Source: Bradyrhizobium arachidis
GTDB taxonomy: Bacteria > Pseudomonadota > Alphaproteobacteria > Rhizobiales > Xanthobacteraceae
Direction: 5' to 3'
Assembly (NCBI RefSeq): GCF_015291705.1
Contig: NZ_CP030050.1
Coordinates: 1,116,001-1,180,000 of the forward strand
Length of the DNA stretch: 64,000 bases
Position 1 is the stretch's first letter. Each line of letters begins with the position of its first letter. The notes under the pieces are model-generated. The model did no database searches. It saw only the letters and a program-made list of their open reading frames with translations, and was not told the origin of the DNA. Of the stretch, positions 7,967 to 15,512 are shown in pieces. A program made the position numbers and the translations under genes.

Positions 7967-8016
7967 GCGGTGCCGTCCGTCTCCCTTGGCGTTAAGTTCA
8001 CTTTTGTACTCTCGCG

Positions 8017-8393
8017 ATGTTGCGCGAGCAGATTGTAAGGTGCGAACAATTGAGAGATGCGGCCAAGTCGCAGATTGAGCACGCAGCCTTTGATCGGGCG
8101 GCCGCGCACTACAAGGTCCTCGCCTCCGTGCTGGAAAGCGCGATTGAGCAAGAAGAGGCCGCGAACATGAAGGTCGCCGATGAGGTTAGGACAGATTTCT
8201 TGCCCAATATTGCCGCCGATTCACATAGACTAATGCAACTGATGAAAAGGACGCGGCCTACTCGCACTACGCGGAGCGAATGGCCGAGGCACCATGGCGA
8301 GCGAGAGAGGGGCGAGAGCGAGCAGGTTTGTTGTTCGGATGGGGGGCGCTGGTTGGATGGTTTACGATCGGGAGCGCAAGGGACCGGCGCTGA
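8017..8393 (+). pseudogene. Conserved hypothetical gene with single-base frameshift
   Basis: The first frame reads MLREQIVRCEQLRDAAKSQI, continues with AAFDRAAAHYKVLASVLESA and runs to AADSHRLMQLM. At an AAAA tract (8245-8248) the coding sense jumps frame. The continuing protein EKDAAYSHYAERMAEAPWRA lies one base over and stays open to TGA at 8391-8393. Relatives keep both halves in one frame. A one-base indel in the A tract explains it; sequencing error is the alternative. The tail overlaps the next gene, which starts at 8294. Confidence 0.7.
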
Positions 8394-8506
8394 TCGGAAC
8401 TGACTGGGCGGCCAATCTGACGAAGGAGCAGGCAGAACGGGCGTACCAAGCGCTCTCCCGCTCAGACGGGGGCCCTTCTCCTAGCGGGTCCGGCGCGTTC
8501 TCATAG
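8294..8506 (+). CDS. Small conserved hypothetical protein
   Basis: A 70-residue protein with the core RFVVRMGGAGWMVYDRERKGPALIGTDWAANLTKEQAERAYQAL. The beta-hairpin plus helix layout and the motif GGxGWMVYDRERKGPA are typical of a small family frequent in Bradyrhizobium; the function is unknown. The ATG at 8294 lies inside the 3' part of the frameshifted gene before it. There is no strong ribosome-binding site, so coupling to the upstream gene is likely and would be affected by its frameshift. Confidence 0.7.
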   Translation: MASERGARASRFVVRMGGAGWMVYDRERKGPALIGTDWAANLTKEQAERAYQALSRSDGGPSPSGSGAFS

Positions 8507-8595
8507 CGAAGTCCCGATCGTCGCTGGGTTTTCCCTATCGAAGCTTTGGCACAAACAGCATAGCCAGCCTGATCTAACTTAAGTTAAGACTGGGC

Positions 8596-8685
8596 ATGGG
8601 CAAAGAACTCCTCGTGCGTGTGCTTGCCATCGGCGCCGGCGTTTTCACCGTCGCCGCCGCAACGGCGCTCATCTTCAGCCTTTGA
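8596..8685 (+). CDS. Membrane microprotein, 29 residues
   Basis: MGKELLVRVLAIGAGVFTVAAATALIFSL: a short basic N-terminus followed by one hydrophobic helix filling most of the peptide. Near-identical 30-residue peptides recur in Bradyrhizobium genomes, which is why I call it a gene. The role is unknown. It is followed 59 bases later by another single-helix microprotein. Confidence 0.6.
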   Translation: MGKELLVRVLAIGAGVFTVAAATALIFSL

Positions 8686-8744
8686 TCTATCTCAAATAGC
8701 GCACGCAATCGGCGTGCATCCTCCCATCCTGACGGGAGGCGACC

Positions 8745-8831
8745 ATGACCATGCGACCGTGGATGTTGCATGCGCTCGCGTGGGGCACAGCTGCTGCAGG
8801 CTTGATAGCCATTGTTTCGATGAGCATGTAG
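8745..8831 (+). CDS. Membrane microprotein, 28 residues
   Basis: MTMRPWMLHALAWGTAAAGL, then IAIVSMSM. A GGGAGG (8734-8739) lies 5 bases before the ATG, an unusually good site for so short a frame. The peptide is one Ala/Gly-rich transmembrane helix with a single basic residue near the N-terminus. It is tandem with the microprotein at 8596. Function unknown. Confidence 0.5.
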   Translation: MTMRPWMLHALAWGTAAAGLIAIVSMSM

Positions 8832-8911
8832 GGCGGCCAATGCGCAGGCTCAAAGCCGACGCGCGCCTCAGTCAATCTTGACGCCGCACGCAGGGCAGAA
8901 ACTGTGATCGC

Positions 8912-9324
8912 TCAGCGCTTCCCCGGCCACCAGACAGATGGCGGGTTAGTGGCTGAGATTCGTGTGGTCCGCAAGGCGATTAAATGACTGCGCTTGAATG
9001 GCCGTCCTTGGCGCTCGGAGCACTGCCGGCAGCGCATGTACCGTTCCAGCTCGTGGATCGGGGTGGTCTTCGCGCGCCTGACGATGTCCAGCGCGACCGT
9101 CTGGTGGGTGTCGCAGCCGAGGCACTTCACCTCCAGATAGCGGTAGCCGGCATTGAGGGCCTCCCCGAGGGTGGGGGAGGGCTGAGCAGGGCCTCGGAAC
9201 CGAGCATGCGGGCATTCCAGGCCTGGCAGGCGAGGATGTCCGCGTCCTTGCGGGCGTCGCGCGCGCGTTCGGCCAGAACGCGCACGGTTGTCCCGAACAG
9301 GTATTCGCGCGACTTCGTGCTCAT
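8912..9324 (-). pseudogene. Conserved zinc-ribbon-type hypothetical gene, frameshifted
   Basis: The first half, MSTKSREYLFGTTVRVLAER, goes on to DADILACQAWNARMLGSEALLSP. The second half, PTLGEALNAGYRYLEVKCLG, contains CDTHQTV and a second Cys pair CRQC, ending ATNPPSVWWPGKR, and lies in another frame. Both belong to one rhizobial protein of ~135 residues with two CxxC knuckles that may bind zinc. The switch falls at a run of five G on the plus strand (9174-9178), so a one-base indel there explains it. Confidence 0.7.
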
Positions 9325-9523
9325 TGCAGATTAATTCCGCCGGAAGGGTCCGGAAGCAAGCCGCTAGCCGTAGATGCGCCGCTGCGCGCATTGCCAGTGC
9401 TTGGTCAAGCGTGCCGTGCGCTGAACGGCGCATGAGCGGAGCCTACTGTCGAGCGGACGGTCGGAACAACCCATCAAACCAGGAAAGGATGGCACAGCCG
9501 GGGCTTTAAGGGGGACTCTCGCG

Positions 9524-9750
9524 CTATCGGCTCTCTGCGAGAACGCGCAGGACAAATAAAGTATTTGAGAATTCGTCGGTGACCTCCAGCCGCCATTCGC
9601 GACCGGGCACCAGATCGCCGTCAATGCCCTGCAAATCTGACCGGCCATCACCGTGGCCTCCTTCCAGGCGGCGTCTCGGTCAGCCAAATCCTCGCCGACG
9701 TGATCGGTGGCGGTATGACCGTAAAAAACATGGAAGAAGTAGCGCGGCAT
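9524..9750 (-). pseudogene. MPRYFF-type small conserved gene, frameshifted
   Basis: Reading starts MPRYFFHVFYGHTATDHVGE, then DLADRDAAWKEATVMAGQI, the well-known opening of a ~75-residue rhizobial family. At about 9633-9637 the frame breaks. The other frame continues LQGIDGDLVPGREWRLEVTD, then EFSNTLFVLRVLAESR and a stop at 9524, exactly the family C-terminus. The span is 227 bases, one short of a whole number of codons, so a single base has been lost near the CAGAT/TTGCAG junction. Confidence 0.75.
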
Positions 9751-9816
9751 CTTCGGCGTGCGATATAGAAAATGGCAATGCGGCAGTAACGCCGCCAAGT
9801 TTGGATCGGTTCCGCG

Positions 9817-10167
9817 TCAAGCCTTGCCCAGCAATTCCGTGATGCAGCGTTCGAGTTGGTCTATCCGAAACGGCTTTCTGAGCATCGGGCGCTGACGGTA
9901 GGCTTCCGGGACGCCGTCGGAGCCGTAGCCGCTGGCGAATGCGAACGGGACGTTACGTTTGGCAAGGACCTGGGCCACCGGTTCGACGCTGCAGCTCCCC
10001 AGCGACACGTCGAGCAGGGCCATGTCAAAGGCCGAGTCGCTGGCGTGCTTCATCGCCGATGCCACATCGTTGGCTTCGGCTGCGACGGTGTGGCCAAGGT
10101 CGGCCAACATGTCAGCAACCATCATGCGGATGAGGGCTTCATCTTCCACTAACAATATCGAAGCCAA
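9817..10167 (-). CDS. Single-domain response regulator receiver (CheY-like)
   Basis: A 116-residue receiver domain with no output domain. The acidic pocket is E8/D9, the phospho-acceptor D53 lies in ALLDVSLG, a Ser stands near 79 in FASGYG, and the conserved Lys is K98 in LRKPF. Such stand-alone receivers usually pass phosphate in a relay or inhibit a kinase by titration; no kinase is nearby. The start is TTG at 10167, with GGGGAG about 8 bases before it and no upstream ATG in frame. Confidence 0.9.
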   Translation of the reverse strand: MASILLVEDEALIRMMVADMLADLGHTVAAEANDVASAMKHASDSAFDMALLDVSLGSCSVEPVAQVLAKRNVPFAFASGYGSDGVPEAYRQRPMLRKPFRIDQLERCITELLGKA

Positions 10168-10196
10168 CGGCTTTGCTCCCCTACGCCCCTCTATGC

Positions 10197-10406
10197 TTAT
10201 TGCCGTGTGATCTTGGTCGCGTTTACGAATGCTTGGAGTGCAACAGCACGAAGCTCGCCTAAACTCCCTTGGCCTGCTTCCGCCGCCTGCAAGAGTTGTT
10301 CGGCGATCAAGCGTCGGCTTTCATGATCGCCGCCGTGTGGAAGCTCGCGGCAGGTCTCCTCCAGCACAAACTCCATATTCGACTTTACGCGGTCGGACAG
10401 CATCAT
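10197..10406 (-). CDS. Small conserved hypothetical protein
   Basis: MMLSDRVKSNMEFVLEETCR, then ELPHGGDHESRRLIAEQLLQ and AAEAGQGSLGELRAVALQA: about 69 residues, helical, in a family that is very widespread in Bradyrhizobium (SDRVKxNMExVLEETCRELPHGGDHE). Function unknown. Two adjacent ATGs (10406, 10403) are possible starts; the frame upstream is not family-like. It lies 29 bases before the response regulator in the same direction, so the two may share a transcript. Confidence 0.75.
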   Translation of the reverse strand: MMLSDRVKSNMEFVLEETCRELPHGGDHESRRLIAEQLLQAAEAGQGSLGELRAVALQAFVNATKITRQ

Positions 10407-10487
10407 CCAACTTGCTCCGGCTCCATTGTCGGGAAGTTCTCGCAATTATGGAATTCGGCCAGACGTGCGTCAATGCAGATCGCCGCG

Positions 10488-10667
10488 TCAGCCGACGAGC
10501 AGACCGTGCCCGCCAATGCGAGCGATCGGCAGCCGGCCGATCTTCCAGCCCACGATGACCAGGCGCACGGCGTCGTCGGAAAAAACGGCCCCAACCCATC
10601 GCAGGCAAAGTTGAGGCCGAAAGCACAGGGCCAGCAGGAAGGCTATCCGCCAGCCCAGGGTAAGCAT
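10488..10667 (-). CDS. Possible small membrane-associated protein
   Basis: A 59-residue frame, MLTLGWRIAFLLALCFRPQL, then CLRWVGAVFSDDAVRLVIVGWKIGRLPI. It has a hydrophobic segment at residues 5-16 and an ordered-looking second half (DDAVRLVIVGWKIG). It lies just upstream of, and in line with, the small gene at 10197-10406. I do not firmly recognise the family and there is no clear ribosome-binding site, so it is tentative. Confidence 0.35.
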   Translation of the reverse strand: MLTLGWRIAFLLALCFRPQLCLRWVGAVFSDDAVRLVIVGWKIGRLPIARIGGHGLLVG

Positions 10668-10944
10668 GCATCTGCGCCCGGTCGCTGGCGATAAACCAAG
10701 TTAAGTACGGCGTTGGTCCGGGCGAGGGACACGGTTTTCGTACGTGGAGCAGCACCTCGCTTTGGAGGCGCTTTGGGCCTAATGCCGTTCTGCTCGTCGA
10801 ATTGCTTTATCCAGGATTGAATGTAGCGAGGATCATCGGGGCACAGCGTCGGGGTAGCCTATTGGCGGAAATATCCTATCCCTTCGCCGTTGCTTAGTTT
10901 GCCAACATGCGAAAGCATGCCGGCCTTAATCTCAGACAACGAAC

Positions 10945-11862
10945 ATGGCCCTTTCAATTCGCTTTTACCTTTTCGCCGAAGACGGCCTTAAGAGCATCTC
11001 GCAGCGAGTAATGACGAGCTTAATCCGCGGCAAAGACGCTATGCCGCAGTACGCCGGGACAAAGCAGAAGGTCGCTGACGTAATCCTGGAGAACGAGGGA
11101 AAGAAACCAGTTCGCATCGAGAGGGTGCAGGGTAGCTATCTGACCTTCGACGAGAACGGACAGGTGCACAAGGACCTCGTGGCCTCGGGTTTCGCAGCGC
11201 TAGAGACTGGAATGGCGCTCGAAGAGGCTCTGAAGAAGCCGCAGACAAAGATTGTTGATCTCACCCCCAAGCTCAATCGCGAGAAGTGGGAGCGCGAGAA
11301 CCGGTGGACGCTTTCCAAAGAGGATCTGGAGGCCATTGCGGACGACATTTGGCGGCGTAAGCGCGCCGGGCAGCCCAAGGTCGAGCGGGCCAAAGGAGCG
11401 GCTCCCCGGCCCCCTAAATTGACGTGGGAGGCCGAGGATGCCCTCCGAGAGATCGGCAAAAATCTCATGACCATCGACAACAAACTCAGATGGCTTACTG
11501 AGCCAGCGCTGAAGGGCGTTGCTTTCAAAGCGCGCGAGAACGCGAAGGTCGAGGCCGACGCGGCAATGTGGCTAGGTGTTGCCGAAGCGGCCGATCGTTG
11601 CCGCGAAATACTTGTCCGGCGGCGAACGGGTCGCGGCGTTTGGTACGCGATCGTGCAATTGCTGAAGTGGGACGCGTCTCGCAGGACGGCAGAAACGGCG
11701 GCTTCCTTCCACGAGCGGCATAACTCCATGGCGGAGGCAGAAGACGCCGCTCGGCGAATGCTCGCGGAGCAGGCAAAGCACTTCTATAGCGACATCTCCG
11801 TAGAAGCGGAGGTGCTGTGCGAGCTCGAATGGGACGAAGAAGCTGGGACGAGGCTGCTGTAG
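10945..11862 (+). CDS. Hypothetical protein of 305 residues
   Basis: I do not recognise a characterised family. The first ~95 residues (MALSIRFYLFAEDGLKSISQ, then ...QKVADVILENEGKKPVRIERVQGSYLTFDENGQ) look like a small mixed fold. Residues 105-165 are charged and include RSWTLSKEDLE-like text that reads ENRWTLSKEDLEAIADDIW. The C-terminal half is helical (KLRWLTEPALKGVAFKAREN...HERHNSMAEAEDAARRMLAE). There is no signal peptide or membrane helix. It is the last intact gene before the tRNA-Val remnant, so it belongs to the accessory side. The start ATG 10945 has no strong ribosome-binding site. Confidence 0.7.
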   Translation: MALSIRFYLFAEDGLKSISQRVMTSLIRGKDAMPQYAGTKQKVADVILENEGKKPVRIERVQGSYLTFDENGQVHKDLVASGFAALETGMALEEALKKPQTKIVDLTPKLNREKWERENRWTLSKEDLEAIADDIWRRKRAGQPKVERAKGAAPRPPKLTWEAEDALREIGKNLMTIDNKLRWLTEPALKGVAFKARENAKVEADAAMWLGVAEAADRCREILVRRRTGRGVWYAIVQLLKWDASRRTAETAASFHERHNSMAEAEDAARRMLAEQAKHFYSDISVEAEVLCELEWDEEAGTRLL

Positions 11863-11997
11863 CGAGGAACGTGAGGCGAACAAATTCCCCGCTCTTTCCC
11901 CGCCTGTTGCTGCTTAGTTCTGCTATTTCGTGCCTGTAACTGCCGAAAAGGCCCGAGGGCGAATTTTCAGAAAGCGCTGCGTTTTCAGGGGTTTTAA

Positions 11998-12056
11998 TGG
12001 TGGGCGCACAAGGGATCGAACCTTGGACCTCTCCCGTGTGAAGGGAACGCTCTCCT
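11998..12056 (-). pseudogene. 3' fragment of tRNA-Val(CAC), candidate island attachment site
   Basis: On the minus strand the sequence reads AGGAGAGC, then the anticodon arm TTCCC-TTCACAC-GGGAG (anticodon CAC), a variable loop, the T-arm CAAGG-TTCGATC-CCTTG, the acceptor strand TGCGCCC and an encoded ACCA. The acceptor 5' strand and first half of the D-arm are missing; upstream sequence cannot pair with TGCGCCC. This is what an integrase leaves when an element recombines in the 3' part of a tRNA gene. In Bradyrhizobium the symbiosis island is known to sit in a tRNA-Val gene with a partial 3' duplicate at one end. Confidence 0.85.
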
Positions 12057-12110
12057 GATGCGCAGGATCCGGAAACGTCGGGCCTAGATGCGCCTCTCAT
12101 CAGATAAGCT

Positions 12111-12128
12111 GACCACCGAAAGGTGGTC
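12111..12128. other. Perfect GNRA-type hairpin
   Basis: GACCACC-GAAA-GGTGGTC, a 7-bp stem with a GAAA tetraloop, 55 bases beyond the tRNA remnant. No U-tract follows on either strand, so it is not a typical terminator. Role unknown. Confidence 0.4.
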
Positions 12129-12501
12129 AATCGCGAGCAAACTTCATTGTTTTTATTGATCTTTTCGTCGGGACGCAGTAGGCAGCCTCGATCAGATCGC
12201 AACTTCAATTGAATGTTGGTATCGGTAGTTGCGTCTCCCCGCAACCAAATTTGGATTTTACCGGATCCGATACGAAATGGCCCGCTTGATGCGGGCCATT
12301 TTTGTTTTGGCGTTGTGTGTTGAGCCAGCTGGCACACTGCTGTCGCGTCCGAGCAGGTGTCCGGCTGCAAACTACCGATCAGGCGGTTGAGCGAGCGGTG
12401 ATCCGGTAGCCAGTTGAGTGCCCTGTCACCGCAATTCCTTTGGACTCCAGCCATCCCATCTTCGGCTTGTGATCCCTAGCAGGCGCCGCTTCCTCGTGAA
12501 A
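12129..12501. other. Gap between island scar and SDR gene
   Basis: No gene. It holds the terminator at 12276-12304. At 12237-12248 it also has CCCCGCAACCAA, resembling the 3' terminus of initiator tRNA and repeated at 14449-14460. Confidence 0.5.
12276..12308 (+). terminator. Intrinsic terminator
   Basis: A perfect 10-bp stem AATGGCCCGC/GCGGGCCATT with loop TTGAT, followed by TTTGTTTT on the plus strand. With A-rich sequence less evident on the left, it works mainly rightward. No complete rightward gene lies just upstream, so it may be the terminator of a lost RNA gene near the attachment site. Confidence 0.7.
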
Positions 12502-13248
12502 TTAAAGCTGAGACATGCCACCGTCGACGACCAGCTCCGATCCCGTCGTGAATGCGGAATCATCGCTCGCGAGGAACAGTGCCGCCCTGGCTATTTCTAC
12601 GGGTTCGCCGAAGCGATGAAGAGGGACCTGTTCTTCGATCGCCGAGGCAGTTTCATCGAGTTGCTTGCTGGAAAGTCCAAGCTTGCTGTGAAATGGCGTG
12701 CTGATCGGTCCGGGGCTAACAGCGTTCACGCGAATGCCCTGTGGCGCAAGCTCAGCACCCAACGATCGAACCAGCGAGCGCAGAGCTGCCTTCGTAGCCG
12801 ACAGGATCGACAGGCCGGGTGTGCCGACCTCGTTCAGGAACGACGTCGTCACGACAATGCTGCCACCCTTGGCGAGCAGCGGCGCTGCCTTTTGAACGGT
12901 GAAGAACACACCCTTGAAGTTCACGTCGAACTGAGTGTCAATCTGCTCTTCAGTGACGGCTTCGAGCGGCGCCGCCAGGCCCATACCGGCATTGGCGAAC
13001 ACGACGTCAATGCGGCCGAACTTTTCGCGGATCTGACTGACAACGCTTTCGACATCCCCAGACTTGGTCACGTCGGCACGTAGTGCTGTGACGCCGTCGC
13101 CGATCTGACCTGCTGCCGCTTCGAGCCGGACCTGATTTGTCCCGACGATGATGACGTTGGCGCCTTCCTGGCGAAACAGCTTCGCAGCTTCGAGGCCGAT
13201 ACCCGAGGTGCCGCCCGTGACGAGGGCGATTTTATTTGACAGTTTCAT
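12502..13248 (-). CDS. Short-chain dehydrogenase/reductase-like protein
   Basis: A 248-residue classical-size SDR: the NAD(P)-binding TGGTSGIG lies at residues 11-18, the NAGMG motif near 86 and PGPISTPF near 182. The usual catalytic YxxxK motif reads LSATK (SILSATKAAL), so the Tyr is replaced by Leu, and the Ser lies in TTSF. The enzyme may therefore be inactive or use a different residue. The start at 13248 has GGAGAAG upstream; the longer frame is rejected. It is divergent from a LysR gene whose start is 140 bases away, the usual layout of a regulator and its target. Confidence 0.85.
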   Translation of the reverse strand: MKLSNKIALVTGGTSGIGLEAAKLFRQEGANVIIVGTNQVRLEAAAGQIGDGVTALRADVTKSGDVESVVSQIREKFGRIDVVFANAGMGLAAPLEAVTEEQIDTQFDVNFKGVFFTVQKAAPLLAKGGSIVVTTSFLNEVGTPGLSILSATKAALRSLVRSLGAELAPQGIRVNAVSPGPISTPFHSKLGLSSKQLDETASAIEEQVPLHRFGEPVEIARAALFLASDDSAFTTGSELVVDGGMSQL

Positions 13249-13388
13249 GATCTTCTCCTGGTCCGAAGGTTTTGTTGAGGGTCGTAACCGGAGCGCGCGA
13301 TCCGTGAGCAGCACCATGATTGTTGACCTTCCCTGTCACAACAGAGATGATCTGCGTTGGCGGCATAGAAAACCTTGTCCGGAAATTC

Positions 13389-14315
13389 ATGAGAGCGCCC
13401 AATCACTTAAACGCACTTCGTGCTTTTGAGGCGGCAGCACGCCACCTCAGCTATGTCGCCGCCGCCGATGAGCTGAACGTGACGCCGGCCGCGGTTGGCA
13501 GCCTTGTCCGCGGTCTGGAAGCCGCCGTCGGAGTTGAGCTTTTTCATCGTTCGCAGGCGGGCCCCGCACGACTGGAGTTGACCGAGGCCGGCCGCGCCGC
13601 GCTGCCGGATCTGCAGGCCGGGTTCGATCATCTGACGGTGGCGTATGAGCGCCTGAAAGCATCGCGCGGCCAGATCACCATCAGCCTCACCGTGCCGCCC
13701 GCCTTTGCCGACAAGTGGCTGTTGCCGCGCGTCGAGCGTTTTGCGGCCAATCATCCGCTCTACGATTTGCTTATCGATACCAGCGGCCGCCTCGTCGATT
13801 TTACCGCCGAGCGGATGGATGTCGGTATCCGTTATGGTGGTGGCAGTTGGCCCGGCCTCAAATCCATATTCTTGTTACGGGACGCTTTCTTTCCCGTATG
13901 CAGCCCTGCCTTGGTCAAAGGGCTCCATCCCCTGCAAGGCCCGGAGGATCTCAAGCATCACACCCTGATTCATGATCGCTCGATGGCGTTTGAAAGCGCA
14001 TTTCCGACTTGGCGCACATGGCTGCAGGCGGCAGGTTGTTCCGACATCAATTGTGAGCGGGGGCTGCAAATCAACGACTCGGCAGCAGCCTATCAGGCAG
14101 CAATGAATGGCAGTGGTGTCGCTTTGGGCCGCACTACGTTGGTGGCTCTGGATTTGGCGGCGGGGCGTTTGATACGTCCCTTCGGAGAGGCATTGGACTG
14201 CGAGCTTGCCTACTACCTTGTCCATCGGCCAAGAGCCGAGAACGATTCTGGAATCTCGGCGTTCAAGGATTGGATTTGTGCTGAAGTAGAGACGAGCGCG
14301 GCGATCGTCGGTTAG
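13389..14315 (+). CDS. LysR-family regulator (GcvA-like)
   Basis: A 308-residue LysR regulator. The N-terminal winged helix (NHLNALRAFEAAARHLSYVA, then AADELNVTPAAVGSLVRGLE) ends with the signature VELFHRS at about residue 50-56; the substrate-binding domain follows from ~90 with the TVPPAFADKWLLPRVERF motif typical of the GcvA/AmpR subgroup. The start is ATG 13389, because the sequence before it is not HTH-like. It faces away from the SDR gene and probably controls it from the shared 140-bp gap; no clear T-N11-A operator was singled out. Confidence 0.92.
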   Translation: MRAPNHLNALRAFEAAARHLSYVAAADELNVTPAAVGSLVRGLEAAVGVELFHRSQAGPARLELTEAGRAALPDLQAGFDHLTVAYERLKASRGQITISLTVPPAFADKWLLPRVERFAANHPLYDLLIDTSGRLVDFTAERMDVGIRYGGGSWPGLKSIFLLRDAFFPVCSPALVKGLHPLQGPEDLKHHTLIHDRSMAFESAFPTWRTWLQAAGCSDINCERGLQINDSAAAYQAAMNGSGVALGRTTLVALDLAAGRLIRPFGEALDCELAYYLVHRPRAENDSGISAFKDWICAEVETSAAIVG

Positions 14316-14473
14316 TGGCCCCTGGGCTACGTCGTCCCAGCTGGACGCGACTTCGGCTAGCGAGGAAAGAGCAGAGGTCAGCGCCTAAGTCACTATAACG
14401 CCCGTGAGATCACAATCGGAGAAGGTCTGCGTGACGTCCGCTGCGGGCCCCCGCAACCAAGGACGCAATAAGT

Positions 14474-14511
14474 CCTCGAAATCGTTTCGATTTCGAGGGC
14501 TTTTGCATTTT
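14474..14511 (+). terminator. Intrinsic terminator
   Basis: An 11-bp perfect stem CCTCGAAATCG/CGATTTCGAGG (14474-14484, 14488-14498) with a TTT loop, followed by GCTTTTGCATTTT. It is about 160 bases after the LysR stop and just after CCCCGCAACCAA, the 3' end of an initiator-tRNA-like sequence. Confidence 0.8.
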
Positions 14512-14567
14512 AATGCCCCGGACCCGCGACCGCCGCCGTCGCGCCATTCCATGACGTGAGTGATCCC

Positions 14568-15449
14568 ATGATCGAGATCGAGCTTGTCAACGTGTTCACC
14601 CACTTAGGCGCCGGTGGCAACCCATGCCCCATCGTGATCGATGCGTCGCATCTTGCAGGTGAGGGCATGCAGGCGGTGGCGCGGCACTTCGGCCATGAGT
14701 CGGGCTTCGTCCTGCCGGCGGCGGGACCCGAATTCGACTATGTCTTCCGGTTCTGGGTGCCGCGGCACGAGATGGAGATGTGCGGCCACGCGACGATCGG
14801 GGCGCTGTGGGTGCTTGCGACCAAGGGGCGCTTGCCCGGCGAGCAGGTTCGCATCGAGACGCGCAGCGGGCCGGTGACGGGCTATGTCGATCGCGCCGGC
14901 TCGGGCGAGCCATCTGTCGAGATCAGCCAGCCGGCCGGCAAGGTCGTCGATCTCTCGCGTGCCGACGAGGAGGACGTTCTGTCGGCGCTCAAGCTGTCAC
15001 GCAGCGATCTGCTCGACCTGCCCATCCAGAACGCCGTCACGTCGCGCGTGAAGACGTTGATCCCGATGAAAGGCGTCCGCGAGCTCAACGCGCTGGTGCC
15101 GGCGCCTGCGCAGATCGAGGCGTGCTGCGGCCGGATTGGGTCCACCGGCCTTTATCCCTATGCCATCGAGCAGCAGGGCGAACGACGTTTCGAGGCGCGG
15201 CAATTCCCGAAATCGTCGGGCTACCCGGAAGATGCGGCCACGGGGATCGCCGCGGCCGCGCTCGCGTTCGGACTGCTCAGGAACGGCCTTGTGGAGCGCA
15301 ACAGCGCGCGGATCACCATCATGCAGGGACGGGCGATGGGTGCCCTGTCCGAGATCGGGGTGCGCCTCGGCTTCGCCGGCGACAGGCCCGTCGGCTGTCT
15401 GCTCGGCGGCTCCGTCACGCGTGCGGAGACGCATGTCTTGCAGCCCTGA
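14568..15449 (+). CDS. PhzF-family isomerase-like protein
   Basis: A 293-residue protein of the phenazine-biosynthesis PhzF/diaminopimelate-epimerase-like fold. Landmarks are the N-terminal VNVFTHLGAGGNPCPIV (GNPxxVV motif), the FRFWVPRHEMEMCGHATIGA stretch with the conserved active-site Glu and CGHAT, and YPEDAATGIAAAAL (the D-x-ATG repeat in the second half). Most members have unknown substrates and are not linked to phenazine. ATG 14568 begins the conserved sequence; a GTG four codons upstream is the alternative. It stands alone, convergent with the nuclease-like gene. Confidence 0.88.
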   Translation: MIEIELVNVFTHLGAGGNPCPIVIDASHLAGEGMQAVARHFGHESGFVLPAAGPEFDYVFRFWVPRHEMEMCGHATIGALWVLATKGRLPGEQVRIETRSGPVTGYVDRAGSGEPSVEISQPAGKVVDLSRADEEDVLSALKLSRSDLLDLPIQNAVTSRVKTLIPMKGVRELNALVPAPAQIEACCGRIGSTGLYPYAIEQQGERRFEARQFPKSSGYPEDAATGIAAAALAFGLLRNGLVERNSARITIMQGRAMGALSEIGVRLGFAGDRPVGCLLGGSVTRAETHVLQP

Positions 15450-15512
15450 GAAGTTGGGCTGGCGCAAGGTGCGGGACGCCGGGCAACATGCCGCGCTGGA
15501 GGCCCCCACCGC

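Noticed and set aside
11525..12454. A 309-residue minus-strand frame across the tRNA remnant
   Set aside because: It includes the translation of the tRNA sequence and antisense of the 305-residue gene; not a gene.
14440..14460. A full initiator tRNA at the CCCCGCAACCAA sites
   Set aside because: Only the last 11-14 bases match; no T-arm, anticodon or acceptor 5' strand is present.
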